Below, in pieces: positions 29,104 through 37,051 of a stretch of 64,000 nucleotides of DNA. A program made the translations under genes and the position numbers. This DNA comes from Enterovirga aerilata (GTDB lineage: Bacteria > Pseudomonadota > Alphaproteobacteria > Rhizobiales > Beijerinckiaceae): the NCBI RefSeq assembly GCF_013044135.1, contig NZ_JABEPP010000002.1, forward strand, positions 248,001 to 312,000. The letters are read 5' to 3'. Below the pieces are notes generated by a model. It ran no database searches and was not told the DNA's origin. It worked only from the letters and a program-made list of their open reading frames with translations. The stretch's first letter is position 1. Each line of letters opens with the position of its first letter.

Positions 29104-31272
29104 TTACGATTTTAGTCTCATGGCGAGCGACAGGAGCGCGCGGTCGTTGAGGACCACCATGCGCTCGCGCGGCTTGAGCCAGGCAAGCGCCTCATCGAGC
29201 CGTTCTGCGTCGATGATCTTGGCTTCGGCCATCACGCGATCGCTGTCGAACTCCCCCCTCAGGCGGTGCGGCCGGTGCGGGAGCATCGCCTCGTGCAGTT
29301 CCCGGAACTCGCGGTCGCGATGCAGCACGGCGAGCGCCTCCTCGTCGTCGTAGCCGAGCGCCGCGTTCTCGCGCTGGAGCTGGTTCGCACGTTCGACGAT
29401 CGCGGGCGGCAGGTACTCGTCGGGTGTCTGCAGGAGCCCGAGCCGCTTCAGCGCCAGCCCCGCCGCGAGCGAGCCCGAGAGCCAGGAGAGGGGGATCGCG
29501 AGCACGAGTCCAAGGATCGTGGGTGACATCCAGAGGAAGAGCGAGGTCGCGATGAGGAAGGCCGAAAGCCCCGTGACGATCCCGAGCAGGGTGTGCCAGC
29601 GATGGCGGCGGACGATGTCGCGCAGCGGGATCGACCCGTCGTCGCGCCGCTGCGGGTTCCAGCCGGTGTCGCCCCCGATGAGAATCTGGAACACGGAGCC
29701 CGACTGGATGAGCATCAGGATCGGCGCGATCAGGGCCGAGAGCACGATCTCGATCAGCGCCGACAATGTGAGCCGGATCGCTCCGCCGGATGCCCGCCGC
29801 TTGGCTCCATCCATCAGCATCAGGATGAGCCCCAGGATCTTCGGCGCGAGCAGAACCGCCATCGTGATCCCGAAGAGCCAGAGCGCGCGCTCGGGGTCGA
29901 AGCGCGGCCACGACGGGAAGAGGCGGAAATCGCGGCTGAAATATTCCGGCCGGATATAGGTCGTCTGCAGGACGAGCGCGATGCCGACCACGAGTTGCAG
30001 CAGCCACAGGGGCGAGGCGAGATACGACATGATCCCGGTCGCGAAATGCTGCCGCGTCGCGAGCCGCAATCCGCGGGCGCCGATGATCCGCGAATGCTGC
30101 AGGTTGCCCTGGCACCAGCGCCGGTCGCGCACGGAGAGGTCGATGAGCGAGGGCGGGCTCTCCTCGTAGCTGCCCTCGAGCTCCGGCAGCATATAGACCG
30201 ACCAGCCGGCCCGGCGCATCAGGGCGGCTTCCACGAAATCGTGGCTGAGGACGTGCCCGCCGAAGGGCGGCTTGCCCTTCAGGTCCGGCAGGCCGCAATG
30301 CGCCGCGAAGGCGCGGGTTCGGATGATCGCATTGTGCCCCCAGTAATTGCCGTCGCGGCCGGACCAGACGGCAAGGCCGGTGGCGATCACCGGGCCGGCC
30401 ATCCGGGCCGCGAATTGCTGGAGGCGCGCCAACAGCGTGTTGCGGTTCAGGATGATCGGCAGCGTCTGGATGATGCCGGCGCGCGGATCGGCCTCCATGG
30501 CCGCCGTCAGCCGGACGATGCAGTCGCCCGTCATGAGGCTGTCGGCATCGAGCACGATCATGTGCTCGTAGGCGCCACCCCATCGGGTCACGAAGTCGGC
30601 AATGTTGCCGGCCTTACGGTGGTGGTTCTTCTCCCGGTGGCGGTAGTAGAGGCGTGCGTCCGGCCCGAGCTTCTCGCGCAGACGCAGGAATGCGCGCTCC
30701 TCCGCGATCCAGGCGTCCGGACTCGTCGAGTCGGACAGGACGAAATAGTCGAACACGGCGCCGTGGCCGGTCTTCTCGACGGACTCGCGGATCGCTTCGA
30801 GCGCCGCGAAGGTGCGGGCGGTCGATTCATTGTAGACCGGCATCACGATGGCCGTCCGCGAGGACAGCCGCTCAATCGCCTTCGGCGGCTGCTTCGCAAG
30901 ACCGAACAGGAGCGCGAAGAAGCCGAGGAGAGCGCTGGTGAAGGCAAGCGCGATCCAGGAGAAATTCAGGGTGAAGAGCGCGAACAGGCCGTACTGCAGA
31001 AGCGTGGTGCGGCTGACCGACACCACCTCGTACATCTCGCGCGCGCCGTAGGCGGTCAGCAGCGCCGCTCCCCCGAATACGAAGGCGCGCGCGAGATAGG
31101 GCGTGCGCGGGGCAGGGGAGGCGAAGCTCTGCTTCTCGGCGGCGGACCAGCGCGACAGCGATTGCGTCGGCATGGACAGCCGGCTCTCGACCGGCGTTGC
31201 AGGCTGGTGCTTGCGAGGGTGATCGACCGACCGCGCCGTTTCGGGGGTCAGGGCGTCCAACGATAAAGCCAT
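29104..31272 (-). CDS. opgH: Glucans biosynthesis glucosyltransferase OpgH (MdoH)
   Basis: Inner-membrane family-2 glycosyltransferase of 722 residues that makes the beta-glucan backbone of osmoregulated periplasmic glucans from UDP-glucose. Two or three helices (about 60-125) precede the cytoplasmic GT domain with 'AIVMPVYNES', 'FVLSDST', 'LDADSLM' (Asp242, Asp244), 'SHDFVEAALMRRAGW' and the R-x-x-R-W-like motif 'RDRRWCQGNLQH'. Several C-terminal helices follow. The length is shorter than E. coli MdoH (about 847) but usual for alphaproteobacteria. The start overlaps the end of opgG by 25 bp, so the two are coupled. Confidence 0.93.
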   Translation of the reverse strand: MALSLDALTPETARSVDHPRKHQPATPVESRLSMPTQSLSRWSAAEKQSFASPAPRTPYLARAFVFGGAALLTAYGAREMYEVVSVSRTTLLQYGLFALFTLNFSWIALAFTSALLGFFALLFGLAKQPPKAIERLSSRTAIVMPVYNESTARTFAALEAIRESVEKTGHGAVFDYFVLSDSTSPDAWIAEERAFLRLREKLGPDARLYYRHREKNHHRKAGNIADFVTRWGGAYEHMIVLDADSLMTGDCIVRLTAAMEADPRAGIIQTLPIILNRNTLLARLQQFAARMAGPVIATGLAVWSGRDGNYWGHNAIIRTRAFAAHCGLPDLKGKPPFGGHVLSHDFVEAALMRRAGWSVYMLPELEGSYEESPPSLIDLSVRDRRWCQGNLQHSRIIGARGLRLATRQHFATGIMSYLASPLWLLQLVVGIALVLQTTYIRPEYFSRDFRLFPSWPRFDPERALWLFGITMAVLLAPKILGLILMLMDGAKRRASGGAIRLTLSALIEIVLSALIAPILMLIQSGSVFQILIGGDTGWNPQRRDDGSIPLRDIVRRHRWHTLLGIVTGLSAFLIATSLFLWMSPTILGLVLAIPLSWLSGSLAAGLALKRLGLLQTPDEYLPPAIVERANQLQRENAALGYDDEEALAVLHRDREFRELHEAMLPHRPHRLRGEFDSDRVMAEAKIIDAERLDEALAWLKPRERMVVLNDRALLSLAMRLKS

Positions 31273-32819
31273 GTCTCGCTTAACGGCCTGGGGCCGGCCT
31301 GCAGCACGAGGCGCATCTCACACGCGTTTTCGCCGCCGGGGTCAAGATCGAAGACCACCCGCACGACCTTCCGGTCCGGGTAGGTCCAGAACCTCACGTT
31401 CTGGATTGCGCCGCTCGCCGTCGACACGGCTGGTCGCAGGTCGGGCACGGGCGCGGCGAGCGACTCGCCCACGAACTCGACCAGGAAACGGCGGCGGCGG
31501 CCGCCCGCCCCGCGTCCGGACCGCGTGAGCGATACGGAGGCGAGTTGCGGCCGCTCGGGCGGCGTCCAGCACCAGAACTGCCGGTACGCGAAGGCGACTT
31601 CGGAGCCGCCCTGCATCACCGCCCGCGGTCGCCAATAGGCGAGGATGTTGTCGTTCACCTCGGAGTCGGATGGGATCTCGATGAGCTGGACGGCCCCTTG
31701 CGCCCATTCGCCGATCGGCTCGATCCAGACCGTCGGCCGGCGCTCGGGCTGCTGCACATCGTCCTGGAAGAAGACGGCGTCCCGCTCCCGCTGCACCAGC
31801 CCGAACCCTTTCGGGTTCTCGTCCACGAAGGCCGAGACCTGCAGCGTGTCGGGGTTGTTTAGCGGCCGCCAGAGCCACTCGCCGCGCCCGTTCAGCATCT
31901 GCAGGCCCGAGGCGTCGTAGACCGCCGGCCGGACGTCGTCTGTCGTCCGCCGCACGTTGGGTCCGAACAGGAATGTCGCACCCATCCCGCCGAGCCCGAC
32001 ATGCTCGAGGTTCACACGCGGGAAGAGCGTCGTCTCGACGTCGACGATGGTCGCCTCGCCGGGCCGGAAGGTCATCCGGACGGCCCCGGTCACCGATTCG
32101 GAATCGATCAGCCCGTGGGTCACGATCGCGTTCGTCCCCGCGACGGGCCGTTCGAGCCAGAAGGCGCGGAAGCTCGGGAACTCCTCCCCTCGGGCCTCCG
32201 CCGGCTTGAGCGTCAGGGCGCGCGCGACGGCGCCGAAATTCTGTCCGCGTGCAAGCGCGCGGAAGAAGGTGGCGCCCTGCACGATGGCGAAGTCGAACGG
32301 GGCGCCGCCGAGCGCCGTCGAGGTGAGGCGGAATCCCGAGAAGCCGAGATCCGGGGTATTCGCCGGAAGATTGAGCGTGCCGAAATCGAACCGGCTTCGG
32401 TCGAACAGGATGCGGCGCACCATCCCGTCCTCGACCGTGAACAGCGTCACGCCCGCCGTGAACACGAAGCCACGCGGCAGCGGCTCCACCACGAAGCCGC
32501 GTCCTTCACCTTCCCAGATACGGGCGGAGGGTTGCGCCTTGATGGCGATGTACTGCTCGTAGTTGAGTCCCGCGAATGCCTCCGGCAGATCGTTCGGCGG
32601 CGGCGTGAAGGGACGGCGCGCCATCGCCCGGGCGATGTCGACAACGGCGGCCGGGCTGAACCGCTGGCCCTCGCCCAGCGTCCCCTGGATCAGGGCTGCC
32701 GGCGTTCCCGGAGCGGGTGTCTGCGCCCGCGGCCGCCCGATCGCCGCTGCGGCCAGTCCGGCTCCGATCAGAGCGGCCGCGCCGCGCCGCGTCGGGCGTG
32801 ACGGTAGCGCCTCGGTCAT
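31248..32819 (-). CDS. opgG: Periplasmic glucan biosynthesis protein OpgG/OpgD (MdoG family)
   Basis: Periplasmic partner of OpgH, 523 residues, thought to shape or branch the glucan chain. Twin arginines at 11-12 ('PTRRGAAALIGAG') followed by a hydrophobic stretch and cleavage near 'RPRAQ' suggest Tat export, as in OpgD. Family motifs are 'FDFGTLNLPANTPDLGFSGF'-type sequence, 'FPSFRAFWLERP', 'THGLIDSESVTGAVRM' and 'EWLWRPLNNP'. The ATG used has 'CCGGAG' upstream. The operon order opgG-opgH is standard. It diverges from glmU across 102 bp. Confidence 0.92.
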   Translation of the reverse strand: MTEALPSRPTRRGAAALIGAGLAAAAIGRPRAQTPAPGTPAALIQGTLGEGQRFSPAAVVDIARAMARRPFTPPPNDLPEAFAGLNYEQYIAIKAQPSARIWEGEGRGFVVEPLPRGFVFTAGVTLFTVEDGMVRRILFDRSRFDFGTLNLPANTPDLGFSGFRLTSTALGGAPFDFAIVQGATFFRALARGQNFGAVARALTLKPAEARGEEFPSFRAFWLERPVAGTNAIVTHGLIDSESVTGAVRMTFRPGEATIVDVETTLFPRVNLEHVGLGGMGATFLFGPNVRRTTDDVRPAVYDASGLQMLNGRGEWLWRPLNNPDTLQVSAFVDENPKGFGLVQRERDAVFFQDDVQQPERRPTVWIEPIGEWAQGAVQLIEIPSDSEVNDNILAYWRPRAVMQGGSEVAFAYRQFWCWTPPERPQLASVSLTRSGRGAGGRRRRFLVEFVGESLAAPVPDLRPAVSTASGAIQNVRFWTYPDRKVVRVVFDLDPGGENACEMRLVLQAGPRPLSETWLYRWTP

Positions 32820-32921
32820 CGGAGGTCTCCGGACCGGCACGCGGCCCGGGTTTGCGGCGCGGCCGCGACGTGGGGTACCTCCCCGCGGAACCGACTCCTG
32901 TTCCGTCGAGCCGACACCACC

Positions 32922-34286
32922 ATGACCGAGACACCTCACCAGGAACCCGCGAAGCGGGAGCGATCCTGCTTAGCAATCATCCTGGCGGCTGGCGAGGGCA
33001 CCCGGATGCGCTCTTCCATCCCGAAGGTTCTTCACAGGATCGCGGGGAGGACCATGCTCGCCCATGTTCTCGACGCCGTGCGCCGCGCCGGGGCCGACCG
33101 CATCGCCGTCGTGGTCGGGCCGGATCGCGACGACGTCGCGGCCGAGGTGCATGCCAATGCGGCCGGGGCCCGCGTGTTCGTGCAGTCGGAGCGGCTCGGC
33201 ACGGCCCACGCCGTCCTCGCCGCCCGAGCGGCGCTGGAAGAAGGAATGGACGATGTCGTCGTCGCCTTCGCGGATACGCCGCTCGTCACGCCGGAAACAT
33301 TCGTCCGGCTGCGCGAGCCGCTCGGGGCGGGGGCGACGCTCGCGGTGCTTGGCTTCGAGGCGAAGGATCCAACCGGCTACGGACGCCTGATCCAGGAAGG
33401 CGGGCGCCTCCAGGCAATTCGGGAGGAGCGCGACGCCTCTCCCGAGGAACGCTCGATCCGGCTCTGCAATGCCGGGCTCATGGCGATGGCGGGATCCCGC
33501 GCCCTCGCGCTCCTCTCAGCGATCGGCAACAGCAACGCGAAAGGCGAGTATTACCTGACGGACGCCGTGGCACTCGCGGCGAAGGCCGGCGCGGCGGTCG
33601 CCGTCGTTCTCGCGCCCGAGGCGGAGGTTCAAGGCGTGAACGACCGCGTCCAGCTCGCGGCCGCTGAGGCGGACATGCAGTGGCGGCTGCGCCGCGACGT
33701 GATGGCCGGTGGCGCGACCCTGGTCGCACCCGAGACCGTGTTCCTGCAATCCGACACGAAGATCGGCCGCGATGTCGTTGTGGAGCCGAATGTTTGGTTC
33801 GGTCCCGGCGTGGAGATCGGTGACAGCGTCAGCATCCGCTCCTTCTGCCATATCGAAGGCGCCCGGGTCGCAGCGGGCGCGATCATCGGGCCTTTCGCCC
33901 GGCTCCGTCCGGGAGCGAGACTTGCCGAGGGGGTGCATATCGGCAACTTCGTCGAGGTGAAGAACGCCGAACTTGGACCTGGCGTGAAGGCGAACCACCT
34001 CGCCTATCTGGGCGACGCGACGATCGGCGAGGGCACCAATGTCGGTGCCGGCACGATCACCTGCAATTACGACGGCGCCCGCAAGCACCGCACCGAGATC
34101 GGCCCGAACGCCTTCATCGGCACGAACACGTCCCTCGTGGCGCCGGTAAGCGTCGGGGCGGGCGCGTATATCGGCTCGGGCTCGGTCATCACGGAGAATG
34201 TGCCGGCCGAGGCCCTGGCGCTCGGCCGCGGACGGCAGGTGGTGAAGGAGGGCTGGGCGAGGACGCAGCGGCCGGCAAAGGGCTGA
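32922..34286 (+). CDS. glmU: Bifunctional N-acetylglucosamine-1-phosphate uridyltransferase / glucosamine-1-phosphate acetyltransferase
   Basis: Bifunctional cytosolic enzyme of 454 residues making UDP-GlcNAc, the precursor of peptidoglycan and lipid A. The N-terminal uridyltransferase has 'LAAGEGTRMRSSIPKVLH' and 'FADTPLVTPETF'; the C-terminal left-handed beta-helix with hexapeptide repeats has 'EVKNAELGPGVKANHLAYLGD' and 'AGTITCNYDGARKHRTEIG', the acetyl-CoA site. ATG start. It sits directly before glmS, which supplies the hexosamine, as is usual in Hyphomicrobiales. Confidence 0.97.
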   Translation: MTETPHQEPAKRERSCLAIILAAGEGTRMRSSIPKVLHRIAGRTMLAHVLDAVRRAGADRIAVVVGPDRDDVAAEVHANAAGARVFVQSERLGTAHAVLAARAALEEGMDDVVVAFADTPLVTPETFVRLREPLGAGATLAVLGFEAKDPTGYGRLIQEGGRLQAIREERDASPEERSIRLCNAGLMAMAGSRALALLSAIGNSNAKGEYYLTDAVALAAKAGAAVAVVLAPEAEVQGVNDRVQLAAAEADMQWRLRRDVMAGGATLVAPETVFLQSDTKIGRDVVVEPNVWFGPGVEIGDSVSIRSFCHIEGARVAAGAIIGPFARLRPGARLAEGVHIGNFVEVKNAELGPGVKANHLAYLGDATIGEGTNVGAGTITCNYDGARKHRTEIGPNAFIGTNTSLVAPVSVGAGAYIGSGSVITENVPAEALALGRGRQVVKEGWARTQRPAKG

Positions 34287-34333
34287 ACTGCGCCACTGCA
34301 GTTGGCAATCATTCAGTATTCTCGGGTATGTAA

Positions 34334-34358
34334 CGCCCGCCCGGGACCCGGGCGGGCG
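34334..34358 (+). promoter_or_regulatory. Long GC inverted repeat in the glmS leader
   Basis: Perfect 12-bp arms CGCCCGCCCGGG and CCCGGGCGGGCG separated by one A, ending 14 bp before the glmS ATG and just upstream of its GGACGGG ribosome site. There is no following T-run, so a translational control hairpin or protein site is more likely than a terminator. It is not the GlmS ribozyme, which is a Firmicutes-type structure of about 150 nt. Confidence 0.4.
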
Positions 34359-34372
34359 GACGGGATCGCTTC

Positions 34373-36196
34373 ATGTGCGGCATCGTAGGCATTCTCGGAC
34401 GGGGCGCGGTGGCGCCGCTCGTCGTCGACGCGCTGAAGCGCCTGGAATACCGGGGCTATGATTCGGCGGGAGTGGCCACCCTTGAGAACGGCCATCTCGA
34501 GCGCCGCCGCGCCGAGGGAAAGCTGCGCAACCTGGAGCTCAAGCTATCCCACGCTCCCCTGACCGGCGCGATCGGCATCGGCCACACGCGCTGGGCCACG
34601 CACGGGCGCCCGAACGAGACCAATGCCCACCCGCATGCGACGGACAAGCTCGCCGTCGTGCATAACGGCATCATCGAGAACTTCCGCGCGCTGCGGGACG
34701 ACCTGCAGGCGAAGGGCGTCGTCTTCGACACCGAGACGGATACCGAGGTCGTGGCGCAGCTCGTCACCGACGAACTGCGGCAGGGCAGGAGCCCGACAGA
34801 GGCGGTCGCCGCGACCCTGCCCAAGCTGCGGGGCGCCTTCGCTCTCGTCTTCCTGTTCGAAGGCGAGGAGGACCAGCTCATCGGGGCGCGGCACGGCGCG
34901 CCGCTCGCCATCGGCTACGGTGAAGGCGAGATGTATTTCGGCTCGGACGCGCTCGCGCTTGCCCCCTTCACGGACGAGATCTCGTATCTGGAGGACGGCG
35001 ACTGGGCGGTCCTGTCCCGCTCGGGCGCGACGATCCGGGACGCGCAGGGCCATCCGGTGGAGCGCGCCCGCCAGACGATCCCGGCCGGCTCGGCGGTCGC
35101 CAGCAAAGGCAACCACCGCCATTTCATGGCGAAGGAGATCTACGAGCAGCCGGAGGTGGTCGGCCGGACGATCGCGCATTATGTCGACTTCTCCCGCTGC
35201 GCGGTCCGCCTGCCCGAGCTGCCCTTCTCCTTCAGGGACGTCTCGCGCCTGTCCATCTCGGCCTGCGGCACCGCCTATTACGCGGGCCTCGTCGCGAGAT
35301 ACTGGTTCGAGAGGCTCGCCCGGCTGCCTGTCGAGATCGACGTGGCGTCCGAGTTCCGCTACCGCGAGGTCCCGCTTGACCCGGGACAGGTGGCGCTCTT
35401 CGTCTCGCAATCCGGCGAGACGGCCGACACGCTTGCCTCGCTGCGCTACGCCAAGGACCAGGGCCAGCACACGCTGGCGGTCGTGAACGTCCCGACCTCA
35501 ACCATGGCTCGCGACAGCGCCGTCGTCGCCCCGACGCTCGCCGGGCCCGAGATCGGCGTCGCTTCGACCAAGGCCTTCACCTGCCAGCTGTCGGTTCTCC
35601 TGGCTCTCGCGATCGGCGCCGGCCGGCAGCGCGGGACGCTGACGGAAGCGGACGAACGCCGGCTCGTCGAGGTGCTCGCAGCGGTCCCCAGCCTCATGAC
35701 GGAGGCCCTCCGGAGCGAAGGCGAGATCGAGACCGTCTCGCGCGAGATCGCGAAAGCGAAGGACGTCCTCTATCTCGGCCGCGGCACTTCCTACCCGCTG
35801 GCCCTCGAGGGCGCATTGAAGCTGAAGGAAATCTCCTACATCCACGCCGAAGGCTATGCCGCGGGCGAACTCAAGCACGGCCCGATCGCGCTCATCGACG
35901 AGGCGATGCCGGTCATCGTCATCGCACCGCATGACGCTGTCTTCGAGAAGACCGTATCGAACATGCAGGAGGTGGCTGCGCGCGGCGGCCGAATCCTGCT
36001 GATTACCGATCGGCGCGGCGCTGCCGAGGCCGCCATGGACACCATGTCGACGCTTGTCATGCCCGATTGCGACCCGGTCGTCGCGCCGCTCGTCTTCGCC
36101 GTGCCAGCGCAGCTCCTCGCCTACCACACTGCCGTCTTCATGGGGAAAGACGTCGACCAGCCGCGCAATCTCGCGAAGTCGGTCACGGTGGAGTAG
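34373..36196 (+). CDS. glmS: Glutamine-fructose-6-phosphate aminotransferase (isomerizing)
   Basis: Makes glucosamine-6-phosphate from fructose-6-phosphate and glutamine, the committed step of hexosamine synthesis. 607 residues, full length. The class-II glutaminase nucleophile is Cys2 ('MCGIVGILG'), with 'GIGHTRWATHG' and 'HNGIIENF'. Two SIS sugar-isomerase domains follow: 'SACGTAYYAG', 'SQSGETADTLASL' and 'GRGTSYPLALEGALKLKEISYIHAE'; the C-terminus 'NLAKSVTVE' is the family ending. It follows glmU after 86 bp containing a strong inverted repeat. Confidence 0.97.
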   Translation: MCGIVGILGRGAVAPLVVDALKRLEYRGYDSAGVATLENGHLERRRAEGKLRNLELKLSHAPLTGAIGIGHTRWATHGRPNETNAHPHATDKLAVVHNGIIENFRALRDDLQAKGVVFDTETDTEVVAQLVTDELRQGRSPTEAVAATLPKLRGAFALVFLFEGEEDQLIGARHGAPLAIGYGEGEMYFGSDALALAPFTDEISYLEDGDWAVLSRSGATIRDAQGHPVERARQTIPAGSAVASKGNHRHFMAKEIYEQPEVVGRTIAHYVDFSRCAVRLPELPFSFRDVSRLSISACGTAYYAGLVARYWFERLARLPVEIDVASEFRYREVPLDPGQVALFVSQSGETADTLASLRYAKDQGQHTLAVVNVPTSTMARDSAVVAPTLAGPEIGVASTKAFTCQLSVLLALAIGAGRQRGTLTEADERRLVEVLAAVPSLMTEALRSEGEIETVSREIAKAKDVLYLGRGTSYPLALEGALKLKEISYIHAEGYAAGELKHGPIALIDEAMPVIVIAPHDAVFEKTVSNMQEVAARGGRILLITDRRGAAEAAMDTMSTLVMPDCDPVVAPLVFAVPAQLLAYHTAVFMGKDVDQPRNLAKSVTVE

Positions 36197-36227
36197 GCAG
36201 CCTCGCCGTAGCCTGGAGCCTTCGGGG

Positions 36228-36518
36228 TCAGCGGGAGGTTCCGCCGCTCGTCATGGAACCGGAGCCGGTATTCGCGCCGGCGCCCATCGTGCTGCCGGTC
36301 GTTCCGGCCGCCGTGCCGCCGCCGGCCGCCGTGCTCGGAGCACCGTGCGTGCCGTGAGCGCCGCTTGCCGCCGAGCCGGACGTGTTGGTGCCCGACTTGG
36401 TCCCCGCATTGCTCGTTCCGGCGCTGCCCGTCATCGGCGAGGACGCCGTTTGCGCGAGGGCGCTCCCGGCCGCGAGCAGAGCAGCCGCGGCGATGGGAGC
36501 TATCTTGGCCGTCTTCAT
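36228..36518 (-). CDS. Small secreted Gly/Ser/Thr/Ala-rich protein
   Basis: Protein of 96 residues with a clear signal peptide ('MKTAKIAPIAAAALLAAGSALAQ', described here by its ends: positive start, alanine-rich core, Ala-x-Ala-Gln cut). The mature part is almost only Gly, Ser, Thr, Ala and Asn, with 'GTHGAP' and repeated G-T/S pairs, so it is probably disordered. An 'AGGAGA' site stands 7 nt before the ATG, and the frame is intact, supporting a real gene. Function unknown. Similar low-complexity exported proteins are frequent in Methylobacterium-like genomes. It diverges from the next small gene. Confidence 0.65.
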   Translation of the reverse strand: MKTAKIAPIAAAALLAAGSALAQTASSPMTGSAGTSNAGTKSGTNTSGSAASGAHGTHGAPSTAAGGGTAAGTTGSTMGAGANTGSGSMTSGGTSR

Positions 36519-36635
36519 GCTCGATTCTCCTGGCGTATGGGCGGCGAACGCGGCCCTTCCGGAGACGGTTCCCGGGACCCCCGTCGAACCACCTGCCGCC
36601 TCTCGGCGTTTGGCTGGCCAACGGGGGAGCGTCCG

Positions 36636-36878
36636 ATGAACAAGGGTTACGGTGTGACGGTCACGCGGACCGACGGGGGAGGCGGCATGCCGGAGAAGTC
36701 GGCCCTCGTCGTCGTTGCGACCGACGAGCTCGACGCCGAACTCGTGGCGTCCCGGGTTGCCGGGGCCGCGAGCGAAGCCGAGACGTTGCGCGAGCTGACC
36801 GAGGAAGAGGTGCTGGAATATGGCCTCGACCTCGAGGATCACGGGAGCGCCAAGGCGCTCGCCGTCCCGAATCTGTGA
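36636..36878 (+). CDS. Small conserved-looking hypothetical protein
   Basis: Protein of 80 residues preceded by 'GGGGGAGC'. It has a beta-rich, glycine-containing start ('MNKGYGVTVTRTDGGGG'), then acidic helices ('TDELDAELVASRVAG', 'LRELTEEEVLEYGLDLEDH'). No family is recognised. The acidic 'LTEEEVLEYGLDLE' reads like a protein-protein interaction helix. It lies 6 bp before the zinc-ribbon mini-gene and is probably co-transcribed with it. Confidence 0.6.
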   Translation: MNKGYGVTVTRTDGGGGMPEKSALVVVATDELDAELVASRVAGAASEAETLRELTEEEVLEYGLDLEDHGSAKALAVPNL

Positions 36879-36883
36879 GCGCG

Positions 36884-37048
36884 ATGGTGGACGAAACCAG
36901 CAGGCCGGGCGACGAGGTTGCGCCAGGGACCGGGCAGTCCGGGGAGAATCTCTGCCCGCGCTGCTCGGGCACCGGAAAAGTGGGCGGCGAGCCCTGCCCG
37001 GATTGCGACGGCTCGGGCAAGGTGACGACGCTCGTCGGCGACGCTTGA
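36884..37048 (+). CDS. Mini zinc-ribbon protein with two DnaJ-type CxxCxGxG motifs
   Basis: Protein of 54 residues with 'CPRCSGTGK' and 'CPDCDGSGK', two copies of the C-x-x-C-x-G-x-G knuckle that binds one zinc in DnaJ. The first 20 residues are polar and the last few are free. It likely folds as a single zinc centre and could be a chaperone-like or redox-sensing adaptor; no function is known. It is 5 bp behind the preceding small gene and faces recG end to end with a 3-bp gap. Confidence 0.62.
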   Translation: MVDETSRPGDEVAPGTGQSGENLCPRCSGTGKVGGEPCPDCDGSGKVTTLVGDA

Positions 37049-37051
37049 GAA

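Noticed and set aside
34287-34372. glmS ribozyme/riboswitch upstream of glmS
   Set aside because: The spacer is only 86 bp and lacks the conserved ribozyme core; that element is known from Gram-positive bacteria.
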